From assembly GCA_032718475.1 (NCBI GenBank), contig JAUCBJ010000295.1, forward strand, positions 1 through 64,000: a stretch of 64,000 nt of DNA, read 5' to 3'. A program made the position numbers and the translations under genes. Under the pieces are notes generated by a model that worked only from the letters and a program-made list of their open reading frames with translations, had not been told where the DNA came from and searched no databases. Shown in pieces: positions 1 to 11,766 of the stretch (position 1 is the stretch's first letter; each line of letters begins with the position of its first letter). This DNA is from Nemertoderma westbladi (lineage: Eukaryota; Xenacoelomorpha; Nemertodermatida; Nemertodermatidae).

Positions 1-648
1 TGGAAGAGAGAGGGGGAGGAAGAGAGAGGGGGGTGGGTGGAAGAGAGGGGGGAGGAAGGAAAGGAATGGAGAGGGGGTAGGGTGGAAGAGAGGGGGAGGA
101 AGGAAAGGAAGGGAGAGGGGGTAGGGTGGAAGAGGGGGTGGGGAGGAAGGAAGGAAGGGGAGAGGGGGTAGGGTGAAGAGGGGGTGGGGAGGAAGAGAGA
201 GGGGGGAGAGTGGAAGAGAGAGGGGGAGGAAGACAGAGGGGGTGGGTGGAAGAGAGGGGGGAGGAAGGAAAGGAAGGGAGAGGGGGTAGGGTGGAAGAGG
301 GGGTGGGGAGGAAGAGAGAGGGGGGAGAGTGGAAGAGAGAGGGGGGAGGAAGAGAGGGGGGGGTGAGGGGGGTGGAAGAGAGGGGGGAGGAAGGAAGGGA
401 ATGGAGAGGGGGTAGGGTGGAAGAGAGGGGGGAGGAAGGAAAGGAAGGGAGGAGGGGGTAGGGTGGAAGAGGGGGTGGGGGAGGAAGGAAGGGAGGGTGG
501 AGAGGGGGTGGGGTGGAAGAGGGGGTGGGGAGGAAGAGAGAGGGGGGAGAGTGGAAGAGAGAGGGGGGAGGAAGAGAGAGGGGGGTGGGTGGAAGAGAGA
601 GAGAGGGGGGGGGGGGGGGGGGAGGAAAGGAAGGGAGAGGGGGGGAGA
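1..648 (+). repeat. G/A-rich minisatellite tract
   Basis: The plus strand is built of irregular repeats of GGAAGAGAGAGGGGG and GGGTAGGGTGGAAGAG blocks. I see only one cytosine in about 648 bases. It ends in a long G run around 606-622. Short open frames here are by-products of low complexity. Many closely spaced runs of three or more G make G-quadruplex or triplex structure plausible, which is inference. The tract continues off the left edge. Confidence 0.9.
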
Positions 649-739
649 ACCGCTTACCAGAAATAGCTGGGGGCAGATCTAATTATCAGCACTATTCTAG
701 AATTCTTAGAGTCCCAGCGCAGAACCGGCACCAATGTCT

Positions 740-1530
740 TCCTTTGTCAAATGGACATTTCTGGTGCATTTGGTAGCCTCGACTTTGTTCTACTGTTCCG
801 TAAACTAAAGGAGCTAATAAACCCTTACATCTGCCTAGTTCTACTAGCGTATTATGAATCTACTTGTGCCTTTCTCAAGGTTGCCGACGATAGATGTTTG
901 TGGGATCAACCTGGTACGTGGAGTCAAGCAGGGGTCACTGTTGTCACCTTTACTGTTTCTTCTTTATATGAAGGATATTCTGGATATCCTAACCTTAAAC
1001 GGATTTGGGTCCATAGTTGGGCTCATATGGCTGGGCATCATAGCATATGCTGATGATATACTGCTCACTGCAACATCTGTCACCGAACTGACATTGGTTG
1101 CTGATATTTTCAGCATTGAAATTAATAAAGTGAAACTGGAGATTGAGATGAGCAAAACAAAGTAGCCCAGCTATGGTAATGATTATACATGTGAAAATGT
1201 CCCTACATTTATGTGCATCAATGGAACATTAGTTCCACGATCAGATGACATGACTTTTTTGGGCTTCCCCATTGTATATCCACGTCGCAACAGCCTTCAG
1301 GATTGCATCCGCTTGATAGCCATAATGTCGGATTTATTTCATCGAAATGGGTGGAATGCGCGCTGGCTCGATTGCAGCACACTGGGATACCTGTGGCGGT
1401 ACCAACCATATCCTACTCGCGGTATCTTATTGGTTCGCTATGTTCAAAATAAATCGCTGAACTTGACTCTTGTTACCGTAAGACCCTGCGAGGTTTACTT
1501 TTCGTGGGTCCTTATTCAAGCAACAACGTA
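740..1530 (+). pseudogene. Non-LTR retrotransposon reverse transcriptase relic
   Basis: Three reading frames in succession carry reverse-transcriptase blocks in the right order. Around 750-850 there is a fingers/palm block with AFGSLDFVLLFRKLKE. Around 910-1060 another frame reads GVKQGSLLSPLLF, followed by the catalytic YADDILLTA box. Around 1250 a third frame shows the FLGFPI block typical of LINE-type enzymes. No single frame covers them and no endonuclease is seen, so this is a truncated, frameshifted copy. The clade cannot be assigned from the fragment. Confidence 0.75.
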
Positions 1531-1880
1531 ACCCTTGCATTACTCGGATGCAACGATTTTAGCGTGGAAATGTATATACTTTGTGTCGAAACATCAACCA
1601 GAGTAAATATGTGCCCAAATGTTTTATTACCGTCCATCCTGCGTATTGCATTACAAGCTAAACTGTCTGGGACAACAATAATAACCTTTATGTAGGACTG
1701 GGCTCAGTTTTTGAAAAATGTTCTCAAAAGTATGCTATCCCCAGTTTGAGCTCAATTTTGTGCTATAAATATAGTAAATGCTCACTATATAAGCTTCTAG
1801 AACCTGCAGCACTTACAATGGCGGAGGAATCCGACCGCGATTTTATTTTGGTTGGTATCGTTAAACAGAAACACTCGTCG
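1531..1880. other. Unique spacer before the satellite
   Basis: No gene is recognised. The last part (from about 1865) reads AACACTCGTCGGTATCGTA, and nearly the same words begin the second satellite block near 8000, so this junction looks like a shared left boundary of the satellite-plus-tRNA unit. Confidence 0.5.
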
Positions 1881-4800
1881 GTATCGTACTTTATAATCGC
1901 CCATGGGTGCTGTATAAACGGCCGTGGGTGCTGTATAAACGGCCGTGGGTACTGTATAAGCGCAGGTGGGTATCGTATAAACGCTCGTGGGTATCGTACT
2001 GTATAAACGGCCGTGGGTGCTGTATAAACGGCCGTGGGTGCTGTTTAAACGCCCGTGGGTACTGTATAAGCGCAGGTGGGCATCTTATAAACGCTCGTGG
2101 GTATCGTACTGTATAAACGCCCGTGGGTGCTGTATAAACGGCCGTGGGTACTGTATAAACGCGCGTTGGTATCGCACTGTATAAACGCCCGCGGGTGCTG
2201 TATAAACGCCCGCGGGTGCTGTATAAACGCCCGCGGGTGCTGTATAAACGCCCGCGGGTGCTGTATAAACGCCCGTGGGTATCGCACTGTATAAACGCGC
2301 GTTGGTATCGCACTGTATAAACGCCCGCGGGTGCTGTATAAACGCCCGTGGGTATCGCACTGTATAAACGCGCGTTGGTATCGCACTGTATAAACGCCCG
2401 CGGGTGCTGTATAAACGGCCGTGGGTACTGTATAAACGCGCGTTGGTATCGCACTGTATAAACGCCCGCGGGTGCTGTATAAACGGCCGTGGGTACTGTA
2501 TAAACGCGCGTTGGTATCGCACTGTATAAACGCCCGCGGGTGCTGTATAAACGGCCGTGGGTACCGTATAAACGCGCGTTGGTATCGCACTGTATAAACG
2601 CCCGCGGGTGCTGTATAAACGCCCGTGGGTACTGTATAAACGCGCGTTGGTATCGCACTGTATAAACGCGCGTTGGTATCGCACTGTATAAACGCCCGCG
2701 GGTGCTGTATAAACGCCCGTGGGTGCTGTATAAACGCGCGTTGGTATCGCACTGTATAAACGCCCGCGGGTGCTGTATAAGCGCATGTGGGTATCGTATA
2801 AATGCTCGTGGGTATCGTATAAACGCTCGTTGGTATCGTATAAACGCTCGTTGGTATCGCACTGTATAGACGCCCGTGGGTGGTGTATAAACGCCCGTGG
2901 ATATCGTACTGTATAATCGCCCATGGGTGCTGTATAAACGGCCGTGGGTGCTGTATAAACGGCCGTGGGTGCTGTATAAACGGCCTTGGGTGCTGTATAA
3001 ACGCCCGTGGGTACTGTATAAGCGCACGTGGGTATCGTATGAACGCTCGTCGGTATCGTACTGTGGAAACGGCCGTGGGTGCTGTATAAACTCCCGCGGG
3101 TACTGTATAAGCGCATGTGGGTATCGTATAAATGCTCGTGGGTATCGTATAAACGCTCGTTGGTATCGCACTGTATAGACGCCCGTGGGTGGTGTATAAA
3201 CGCCCGTGGATATCGTACTGTATAATCGCCCATGGGTGCTGTATAAACGGCCGTGGGTGCTGTATAAACGGCCGTGGGTGCTGTATAAACGGCCTTGGGT
3301 GCTGTATAAACGCCCGTGGGTACTGTATAAGCGCACGTGGGTATCGTATGAACGCTCGTCGGTATCGTACTGTGGAAACGGCCGTGGGTGCTGTATAAAC
3401 TCCCGCGGGTACTGTATAAGCGCACGTGGGTATCGTATGAACGCTCGTGGGTATCGTACTGTATAAACGCCCGTGGGTGCTGTATAAACGGCCGTGGGTG
3501 CTGTATAAACGGCCGTGGGTACTGTATAAGCGAACGTGGGTATCGCATAAACTCTCGTGGGTATCGTACTGTATAATAAACGCCCGTTGATATCGTACTG
3601 TATAAACGCCCGTGGGTACTGTATAAGCGCCGTGGGTATCGTATAAACGCGCGTTGGTATCGTACTGTATAATCGCCCATGGGTGCTGTATAAACGGCCG
3701 TGGGTGCTGTATAAACGGCCGTGGGTACTGTATAAGCGCAGTTGAGTATCGTATAAATGCTCGTGGGTATCGTATAAACGCGCGTTGGTATCGTACTGTA
3801 TAAACGGCCGTGGGTGCTGTATAAACGGCCGTGGGTACTGTATAAGCGAACGTGGGTATCGCATAAACTCTCGTGGGTATCGTACTGTATAATAAACGCC
3901 CGTTGATATCGTACTGTATAAACGCCCGTGGGTACTGTATAAGCGCACGTGGGTATCGTATAAATGCTCGTGGGTATCGTATAAACGCTCGTGGGTATCG
4001 TACTGTATAATCGCCCATGGGTGCTGTATAAACGGCCGTGGGTGCTGTATAAACGGCCGTGGGTGCTGTATGAACGGCCGTGGGTACTGTATAAGCGCAG
4101 TTGAGTATCGTATAAATGCTCGTGGGTATCGTATAAACGCGCGTTGGTATAGCACTGTATAAACGCCCGTGGGTGCTGTATAAACGCCCATGCGGGTACT
4201 GTATAAGCGCCCTTGGGTATCGTATAAACGCTCGTGGGTATCGTACTGTATAATCGTCCGTGCGTGCTGTATAAACGCCCATGGGTACTGTATAAGCGCA
4301 CGTGGGTATAGTATAAACGCCCGTGAGTATCATATAAACGCCCGTGGGTATCGTACTGTATAATAAACGCCCTTGGATATCGTACTGTATAAACGCCCGT
4401 GGGTACTGTATAATCGCCCGTGGGTATCGTATAAAAGCTCGTTGGTATCGTACTGTATAATAAACGCCCGTGGATATCGTACTGTATAAACGCCCGTGGG
4501 TACTGTATAAACGACCGTGGGTATCGTATAAACGCCCGTGGGTATCGTACTATACATTAAATGCCCGTGGATATCGTACTGTATAAACGCCCGTGGGTAC
4601 TGTATAAATGGTCATCTGTATCGTACTGTATAAACGCCCGTGGGTACTGTATAAACGACCGTTGTATCGTATAAACGCCCGTGGGTATCCTACTGTATAA
4701 TAAACGCCCGTGGGTATCCTACTGTATAATAAACGCCCGTGGATATCGTTCTGTATTAACGCCCGTGGGTATCGTATAAACGGTCATCTGTATCGTACTG

Positions 4801-7510
4801 TATAAACGCCCGTGGGTATCGTACTGTATAAACGGGCGTGGGGGCTGTATAAACGCCCGTGGGTACTGTATAAACGTCCGTGGGTATCGTATAAACGCCC
4901 GTGGGTATCGTATAAACGCCCGTGGGTATCGTATAAACGCCCGTGGGTATCGTATAAACGCTCGTTGGTATCGCACTGTATAGACGCCCGTGGGTGGTGT
5001 ATAAACGCCCGTGGATATCGTACTGTATAATCGCCCGTGGGTGCTGTATAAACGGCCGTGGGTAGCTGTATAAACGGCCGTGGGTGCTGTATAAACGCCC
5101 GTGGGTGCTGTATAAACGCCCGTGGGTACTGTATAAGCGCACGTGGGTATCGTATGAACGCTCGTCGGTATCGTACTGTGGAAACGGCCGTGGGTGCTGT
5201 ATAAACTCCCGCGGGTACTGTATAAGCGCATGTGGGTATCGTATAAATGCTCGTGGGTATCGTATAAACGCTCGTTGGTATCGCACTGTATAGACGCCCG
5301 TGGGTGGTGTATAAACCCCCGTGGATATCGTACTGTATAATCGCCCATGGGTGCTGTATAAACGGCCGTGGGTGCTGTATAAACGGCCGTGGGTGCTGTA
5401 TAAACGGCCTTGGGTGCTGTATAAACGCCCGTGGGTACTGTATAAGCGCACGTGGGTATCGTATGAACGCTCGTCGTTATCGTACTGTATAATAAACGCC
5501 CGTGGAATCGTACTGTATAAACGCCCGCGGGTACTGTATAAGCGCACGTGGGTATCGTATAAACGCTCGTGGGTATCGTACTGTATAAACGCCCGTGGAT
5601 ATCGTACTGTATAAACGCCCGTGGGTACTGTATAAGCGACCGTGGGTATCGCATAAACGCCCGTGGGTATCGTACTGTATAATAAACGCCCGTTGATATC
5701 GTACTGTATAAACGCCCGTGGGTACTGTATAAGCGCCCGTGGGTATCGTATAAACGCGCGTTGGTATCGTACTGTATAATCGCCCATGGGTGCTGTATAA
5801 ACGGCCGTGGGTGCTGTATAAACGCCCGTGGGTACTGTATAAGCGCCCGTGGAGTATCGTATAAACGCTCGTGGGTATCGTATAAACGCCCGTTGGTATC
5901 GTACTGTATAAACGGCCGTGGGTGCTGTATAAACGGCCGTGGGTACTGTATAAGCGACCGTGGGTATCGTATAAACGCTCGTGGGTATCGTACTGTATAA
6001 TAAACGCCCGTTGATATCGTACTGTATAAACGCCCGTGGGTACTGTATAAGCGCACGTGGGTATCGTATAAATGCTCGTGGGTATCGTATAAACGCTCGT
6101 GGGTATCGTACTGTATAATCGCCCATGGGTGCTGTATAAACGGCCGTGGGTGCTGTATAAACGGCCGTGGGTGCTGTATGAACGGCCGTGGGTACTGTAT
6201 AAGCGCAGTTGAGTATCGTATAAATGCTCGTGGGTATCGTATAAACGCGCGTTGGTATAGCACTGTATAAACGCCCGTGGGTGCTGTATAAACGCCCATG
6301 CGGGTACTGTATAAGCGCCCTTGGGTATCGTATAAACGCTCGTGGGTATCGTACTGTATAATCGTCCGTGCGTGCTGTATAAACGCCCATGGGTACTGTA
6401 TAAGCGCACGTGGGTATAGTATAAACGCCCGTGAGTATCATATAAACGCCCGTGGGTATCGTACTGTATAATAAACGCCCTTGGATATCGTACTGTATAA
6501 ACGCCCGTGGGTACTGTATAATCGCCCGTGGGTATCGTATAAAAGCTCGTTGGTATCGTACTGTATAATAAACGCCCGTGGATATCGTACTGTATAAACG
6601 CCCGTGGGTACTGTATAAACGACCGTGGGTATCGTATAAACGCCCGTGGGTATCGTACTATACATTAAATGCCCGTGGATATCGTACTGTATAAACGCCC
6701 GTGGGTACTGTATAAATGGTCATCTGTATCGTACTGTATAAACGCCCGTGGGTACTGTATAAACGACCGTTGTATCGTATAAACGCCCGTGGGTATCCTA
6801 CTGTATAATAAACGCCCGTGGGTATCCTACTGTATAATAAACGCCCGTGGATATCGTTCTGTATTAACGCCCGTGGGTATCGTATAAACGGTCATCTGTA
6901 TCGTACTGTATAAACGCCCGTGGGTATCGTACTGTATAAACGGGCGTGGGGGCTGTATAAACGCCCGTGGGTACTGTATAAACGTCCGTGGGTATCGTAT
7001 AAACGCCCGTGGGTATCGTATAAACGCCCGTGGGTATCGTATAAACGCCCGTGGGTATCGTATAAACGCCCGTTGGAATCGTATAAACGCCCATGAGTAT
7101 CGTATAAACGGTCATCTGTATCGTACGGTATAAACGCCCGTGGGTACTGTATAATCGCCCGTGGGTATCTTATGAACGCCTGTGGGTATCGTATAAACGC
7201 CCGTGGGTATCGTATAAACGCCCGTGGGTATCGTATAAACGCCCGTGAGTATCGTATAAACGGTCATCTGTATCGTACTGTATAAACGCCCGTGTGTATT
7301 GTATAAACTCCCTTGGGTATCGTATAATCGCCCGAGGGTAACGTATAATCGCCCGTGGGTATAGTATGAACGCCCGTGGGTATCGTATAATCGCCCGAGG
7401 GTAACGTATAATCGCCCGTGGGTATAGTATGAACGCCCGTGGGTATCGTATAAACGCCCGTGGGTACCGTATAATCGCCCGTGGGTAACGTATATTCGCA
7501 CGTGGGTACA
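1881..7510. repeat. 21/26-bp satellite array, block 1
   Basis: Tandem 21-bp units of the type GTATAAACGCCCGTGGGTAC alternate with 26-bp versions that add a CGTACTG or CGCACTG segment. Variants differ at the G/C/A after AAACG (GGCC, GCCC, GCGC, GCTC) and in GCTG versus ATCG linkers. Because 21 is divisible by three and the unit has no antisense stop, all three minus frames stay open for long stretches (over 700 codons) with heptad peptides such as YPRAFIQ, VYTAPTG and GRLYSTH. I regard these frames as satellite artefacts: they start and stop without gene-like signals and have no non-repeat domain. Every unit contains a TATAAA word. Confidence 0.95.
2780..7060. repeat. Higher-order duplications inside satellite block 1
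   Basis: Long stretches recur with shared variant units. A block near 2780-3089 is repeated 309 bp later (identical peptides read from 2880-3089 and 3189-3398). A larger block at about 3870-4950 is repeated at about 5978-7060, an offset of 2108 bp, with the same rare variants, for example the one reading ACTATACATTAAATGCCCG at 4549 and 6657. The array has therefore grown by multi-unit duplications as well as single units. Confidence 0.85.
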
Positions 7511-7985
7511 TTCTCAGCACCAACTAGCTGTTGGAATTCGAGTTTCTGGTAAGAATATAACTAAAACAACCGTTTCTACCCCTTATAAGGATGTATATTC
7601 CTTATGATCATCTCCATGACAACCAAACAGTTGCCTCCTTAGCGCAGTCGGCAGCGCGTCAGTCTCATAATCTGGAGGTCGCCAGTTCGATCCTGGCAGG
7701 GGGCACAGTTTATTTTTGTTTATAATATTGTGGAAATCAAATAATCATACTCTGAGATAGAGTAAAGACAACAACAGGGTTCGGTTTCTATGTACCTGGT
7801 GGGTGAGTAACCGCAGTTGTATGTTGACAGTAATTATTATAATTGGCCTACTGTTGGCCTTACCTGGTGTCTTATAAGCTTGCATCCGGCGCCAAGCCAG
7901 TTCTTTGTTGGTATCACTCAGTTGGGAGGGGGTGGTGTGGTGATGGGAGTAGATAGGAGGGGCAGGGTGAGATGTTAGATTACAA
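7511..7985. repeat. tRNA-bearing spacer, copy 1
   Basis: Non-satellite spacer between satellite blocks. It holds a tRNA-Met gene and is almost identical to 9801-10243 over its whole length, including the upstream text AGCTGTTGGAATTCGAGTTT and the downstream text GGTGTCTTATAAGCTTGCAT. The two copies differ by small indels near their right ends. Spacer plus satellite forms a unit of about 2.29 kb. Confidence 0.85.
7633..7705 (+). tRNA. tRNA-Met (CAT), elongator type, copy 1
   Basis: A 73-base cloverleaf can be read. The acceptor stem is GCCTCCT with AGGGGGC, the D arm contains the box A text TAGCGCAGTCGG, the anticodon loop is CTCATAA (anticodon CAT), and the T arm is GCCAG-TTCGATC-CTGGC with box B GTTCGATCC. 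The pattern matches eukaryotic elongator tRNA-Met, not the initiator. No intron is present and CCA is not encoded. A T-rich stretch (TTTATTTTTG) just downstream can serve as the RNA polymerase III terminator. It lies in a spacer within the satellite array. Confidence 0.93.
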
Positions 7986-9800
7986 TCGATTACATAAACA
8001 CTCGTCGGTATCGTATAAACACCCGTAGGTACTGTATCATATAAACGCTCGTGGGTATCGTACTGTATAATAAACGCCCGTGGATATCGTACTGTATAAA
8101 CGCCCGTGGGTACTGTATAAACGACAGTGGGTATCGTATAAACGCCCGTGGGTATCGTAATGTATAATAAACGCCCGTGGATATCGTACTGTATAAACGC
8201 CCGTGGGTACTGTATAAACGACCGTGGGTATCGTATAAACGCCCGTGGGTATCGTACTGTATATTAAACGCCCGTGGAAATCATACTGTATAAACGCCCG
8301 TGGGTACTGTATAATCGCCCGTGGATATCGTATAAACGCCCGTGGATATCGTACTGTATAAACGCCCGTGGGTACTGTATAATCGCCCGTGGATATCGTA
8401 ATGTATAATAAACGCCCGTGGATATCGTACTGTATAAACGCCCGTGGGTACTGTATAAACGACCGTGGGTATCGTATAAACGCCCGTGGGTATCGTACTG
8501 TATATTAAACGCCCGTGGAAATCGTACTGTATAAACGCCCGTGGGTACTGTATAATCGCCCGTGGATATCGTATAAACGCCCGTGGGTATCGTAATGTAT
8601 AATAAACGCCCGTGGATATCGTACTGTATAAACGCCCGTGGGTACCCTATAAACGGTCATCTGTATCGTACTGTATAAACGCCCGTGGGTACTGTATAAA
8701 CGACCGCGGGTATCGTATAAACGCCCGTGGGTATCGTACTGTATAATAAACGCCTGTTGATATCGTACTGTATAAACGCCCGTGGGTACTGTATAATCGC
8801 CCGTGGGTGCTGTATAATCGCCCATGGGTGCTGTATAAACGGCCGTGGGTGCTGTATAAACGGCCGTGGGTGCTGTATAAACGGCCGTGGGTACTGTATA
8901 ATCGCCCGTGGATATCGTATAAACGCTCGTGGGTATCGTGCTGTATATTAAACGCCCGTGGAAATCGTACTGTATAAACGCCCGTGGGTACTGTATAATC
9001 GCCCATGGGTGCTGTATAAACGGCCGTGGGTGCTGTATAAACGGCCGTGGGTGCTGTATAAACGGCCGTGGGTACTGTATAATCGCCCGTGGATATCGTA
9101 TAAACGCTCGTGGGTATCGTGCTGTATATTAAACGCCCGTGGAAATCGTACTGTATAAACGCCCGTGGGTACCCTATAAACGGTCATCTGTATCGTACTG
9201 TATAAACGCCCGTGGGTACTGTATAAACGACCGTGGGTATCGTATAAACGCCCGTGGGTATCGTACTGTATAATAAACGCCTGTTGATATCGTACTGTAT
9301 AAACGCCCGTGGGTACTGTATAATCGCCCGTGGATATCGTATAAACGCTCGTGGGTATCGTACTGTATATTAAACGCCCGTGGAAATCGTACTGTACTGT
9401 ATAAACGCCCGTGGGTACCCTATAAACGGTCATCTGTATCGTACTGTATAAACGCCCGTGGGTACTGTATATACGACCGTGGGTATCGTATAAACGCCAG
9501 TGGATATCGTACTGTATATTAAACGCACGTGGGTATCGTATAAACGTCATCTGTATCGTACTGTATAAACGCCCGTGGGTATCGTATAAACGCCCGTGGG
9601 TATCGTATAAACGCCCGTGAGTATCGTATAAACGCCCGTGGGTATCGTATAATCGCCCTTGGGTATCGTATAATCGCCCGAGGGTAACGTATATTTGCCC
9701 GTGAGTATCGTATGAACGCCCGTGGGTATCGTATAAACGCCCGTGGGTACCGTATAATCGCCCGTGGGTAACGTATATTCGCACGTGGGTACTTACTCAG
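7986..9800. repeat. 21/26-bp satellite array, block 2
   Basis: This is the same satellite family as 1881-7510, resuming with AACACTCGTCGGTATCGTA and ending at the second tRNA spacer. It is richer in the TAATAAACGCCCGTGGATATC linker variant. Sub-blocks are repeated, for example around 8760-8950 and 8970-9140. No gene is supported. Confidence 0.93.
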
Positions 9801-10243
9801 CACCAACTACAGTAGCTGTTGGAATTCGAGTTTTTGGTAAGAATATAACTAAAACAACCGTTTCTACCCCTTATAAGGATGTATATTCCCTATGATCATC
9901 TCCATGACAACCGAACAGTTGCCTCCTTAGCGCAGTCGGCAGCGCGTCAGTCTCATAATCTGGAGGTCGCCAGTTCGATCCTGGCAGGGGGCACAGTTTA
10001 TTTTTTTTTATAATATTGTGGAAATCAAATAATCATACTCTGAGATAGAGTAAAGACAACTACAGGGTTCGGTTTCTATGTACCTGGTGGGTGAGTAACC
10101 GCAGTTGTATGTTGACAGTAATTATAACTGGCCTACTGTTGGCCTTACCTGGTGTCTTATAAGCTTGCATCCGGCGCCTAGCCAGTTCTTTGTTGGTATA
10201 TGGTGAGTAGATAGGAGGGGGCGGGTGAGATGTTAGATTACTT
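9801..10243. repeat. tRNA-bearing spacer, copy 2
   Basis: Second copy of the spacer seen at 7511-7985, offset about 2290 bp. After about 10243 the sequence becomes unique and AT-rich, so the satellite-tRNA array ends here within this window. Confidence 0.85.
9921..9993 (+). tRNA. tRNA-Met (CAT), elongator type, copy 2
   Basis: Identical in all 73 positions to the copy at 7633-7705, with the same cloverleaf, anticodon CAT, box A and box B. It is followed by a longer T run (TTTATTTTTTTTTA), a better terminator than in copy 1. Flanking bases upstream differ slightly (ACCGAACAG against ACCAAACAG), so the two genes are separate array members. Confidence 0.93.
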
Positions 10244-11070
10244 AATTGTTTAATTTATATTGTAATTTTTGTATATGAATAACAATGGATACTTTCCTTG
10301 CAATAATATTATAAAATTCATTGTAAATAAACTCTATGCAATATTTAAAATAATCGAATAACATTTAACTAAATGTTCATTGTTAAATTTTTGGAAGCAG
10401 TGCAACGAAATTAACCCCCGAGCGGTTTTGAGATTTCTATCTTTCTTGCCACAAACCCCCCTCCCTCCACTCTCATTTTATTTCCTAAAATTATTACTTG
10501 TCTATACCATGGAACTGGTGGAAATGGTAAGTTTAGCAAATTTTAATAAATTGTAGGCCTACTATGTTTATCAATTTATAACAATTTATTAGTTACCATA
10601 AAAACGAGCGTATCGACTCACAATGTTTTTACAAAAATCAACTCTTCTTACTTACCAATATTATCACAAACAATAATTTATAAAATATCGTTTCGAGCCA
10701 ATATAATCCCCAATTATATAGAGTATCTAATGCTTAGAACTAACATTACCTATTCTGTTGGCTTGCTCTATGCCTCTGGGTGCGTTCAAACACAACAGTA
10801 CCGATATAAAAAGAAAAATCTAAAAAAAACATAATGTTATTGAATCATATTACAGATTAATATTACAGTAATACTGTAGAATATCGATTGTAAATGGTAT
10901 TAAATATTGTATAATTTCCCTTACCGATTTATTTTACACCAATCCACCAACATTCATAATATTGAAAATAAAATAATCCTTTATACCGTATAAAGTCAGA
11001 TAATTAACAAGAAATTAATAATAACTTTAATTTAAATCATTATTAATTGTTTTCTACCATAGAACTTCTG
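10244..11070. other. AT-rich intergenic region
   Basis: No coding, RNA or mobile feature is recognised. TTTATT at about 10928 is AATAAA on the minus strand and could be the polyadenylation signal of the APIP gene, roughly 140 bases past its stop. Confidence 0.5.
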
Positions 11071-11766
11071 TCACCACCTACGGCGACCCCTCCGTTTCAA
11101 TCCGTCCGCCAAATCCACCAAGTACGTAACACACTCCAAACTAATCTTGGCTTTCTGCCATGTCAATCCCCATACGAAGATACCATGGTTACGTACAATA
11201 ACAGCGCTAACACCTGCGTATTTCTCCTCCCCGAGAACTGTAACTATCGGTTCCACGAGGTCCGACTCTAACGGCGCGTTCTTGATTATCGGCAACTCCA
11301 ATAAATCGTCGTTACTGTAATTGCGATCCAAACCGAAATTATAGACTCCTTTCATCATTTCTTGGTCGTAAATGTCAAAATTAGTTTTTTCGTCTTCAAA
11401 AGCGAATATTACTGAGGATGGGTGCGTGTGGAACACGGATGTAGCTCGTGGGTAGAGGTCGTATATCGCGTCAAAGACCGGTTCACAAGCAGAGCGTTTC
11501 AGTCGACCATCACTGGTCTCCAGACCAGCGGAGTCAGTGACCACGATATCCGAGGGCAGCAGTCTCTCTTTGGGCACACTAGACGGGGTTGTGTAGGTAT
11601 TGGCGTTGTGTTTGATCGATATGGCTCCACTGGAACCCAACATCCAACCCATCATGTAATATTGTTTGCAGATACTCGGAATGACATTTACTGGGTGATC
11701 CGTCTCAGAAGATGCATCATTACTGGAGCGACACCCAGTCGAGGGAGGGTTTACTTCGCTACTCAT
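11071..11766 (-). CDS. APIP: Methylthioribulose-1-phosphate dehydratase (APIP/MtnB family)
   Basis: A 231-codon single frame of the class II aldolase/adducin family. The family dehydrates methylthioribulose-1-phosphate in the cytosolic methionine salvage pathway; the vertebrate protein is also called APAF1-interacting protein. Visible landmarks are CKQYYMMGWMLGSSGAISIK (residues about 33-52), the zinc-binding HTH near residue 118, DQEMMKG holding the catalytic glutamate, and VRNHGIFVWG with the third zinc histidine near the end. Length is close to the usual 230-245. The glycine-rich loop is changed (SSGAIS where most members have more glycines), the usual His before QEM is Asp, and the C-terminus is short and Arg-rich (KRRGRRRW). 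No introns are seen. It lies on the same strand as KRR1, about 830 bases downstream of it. Confidence 0.93.
   Translation of the reverse strand: MSSEVNPPSTGCRSSNDASSETDHPVNVIPSICKQYYMMGWMLGSSGAISIKHNANTYTTPSSVPKERLLPSDIVVTDSAGLETSDGRLKRSACEPVFDAIYDLYPRATSVFHTHPSSVIFAFEDEKTNFDIYDQEMMKGVYNFGLDRNYSNDDLLELPIIKNAPLESDLVEPIVTVLGEEKYAGVSAVIVRNHGIFVWGLTWQKAKISLECVTYLVDLADGLKRRGRRRW

Noticed and set aside
1891-4333. Minus-strand frames of 738-766 codons in the satellite
   Set aside because: All three minus frames are open because the 21-bp unit lacks antisense stops; the peptides are pure heptad repeats without any other domain.
4719-6441. Minus-strand frames of 310-561 codons in the second part of the satellite
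   Set aside because: Same cause as above; copies of the first set by segment duplication.
1881-9800. CRISPR-like array
   Set aside because: Units are contiguous satellite repeats without unique spacers, in a eukaryotic context.
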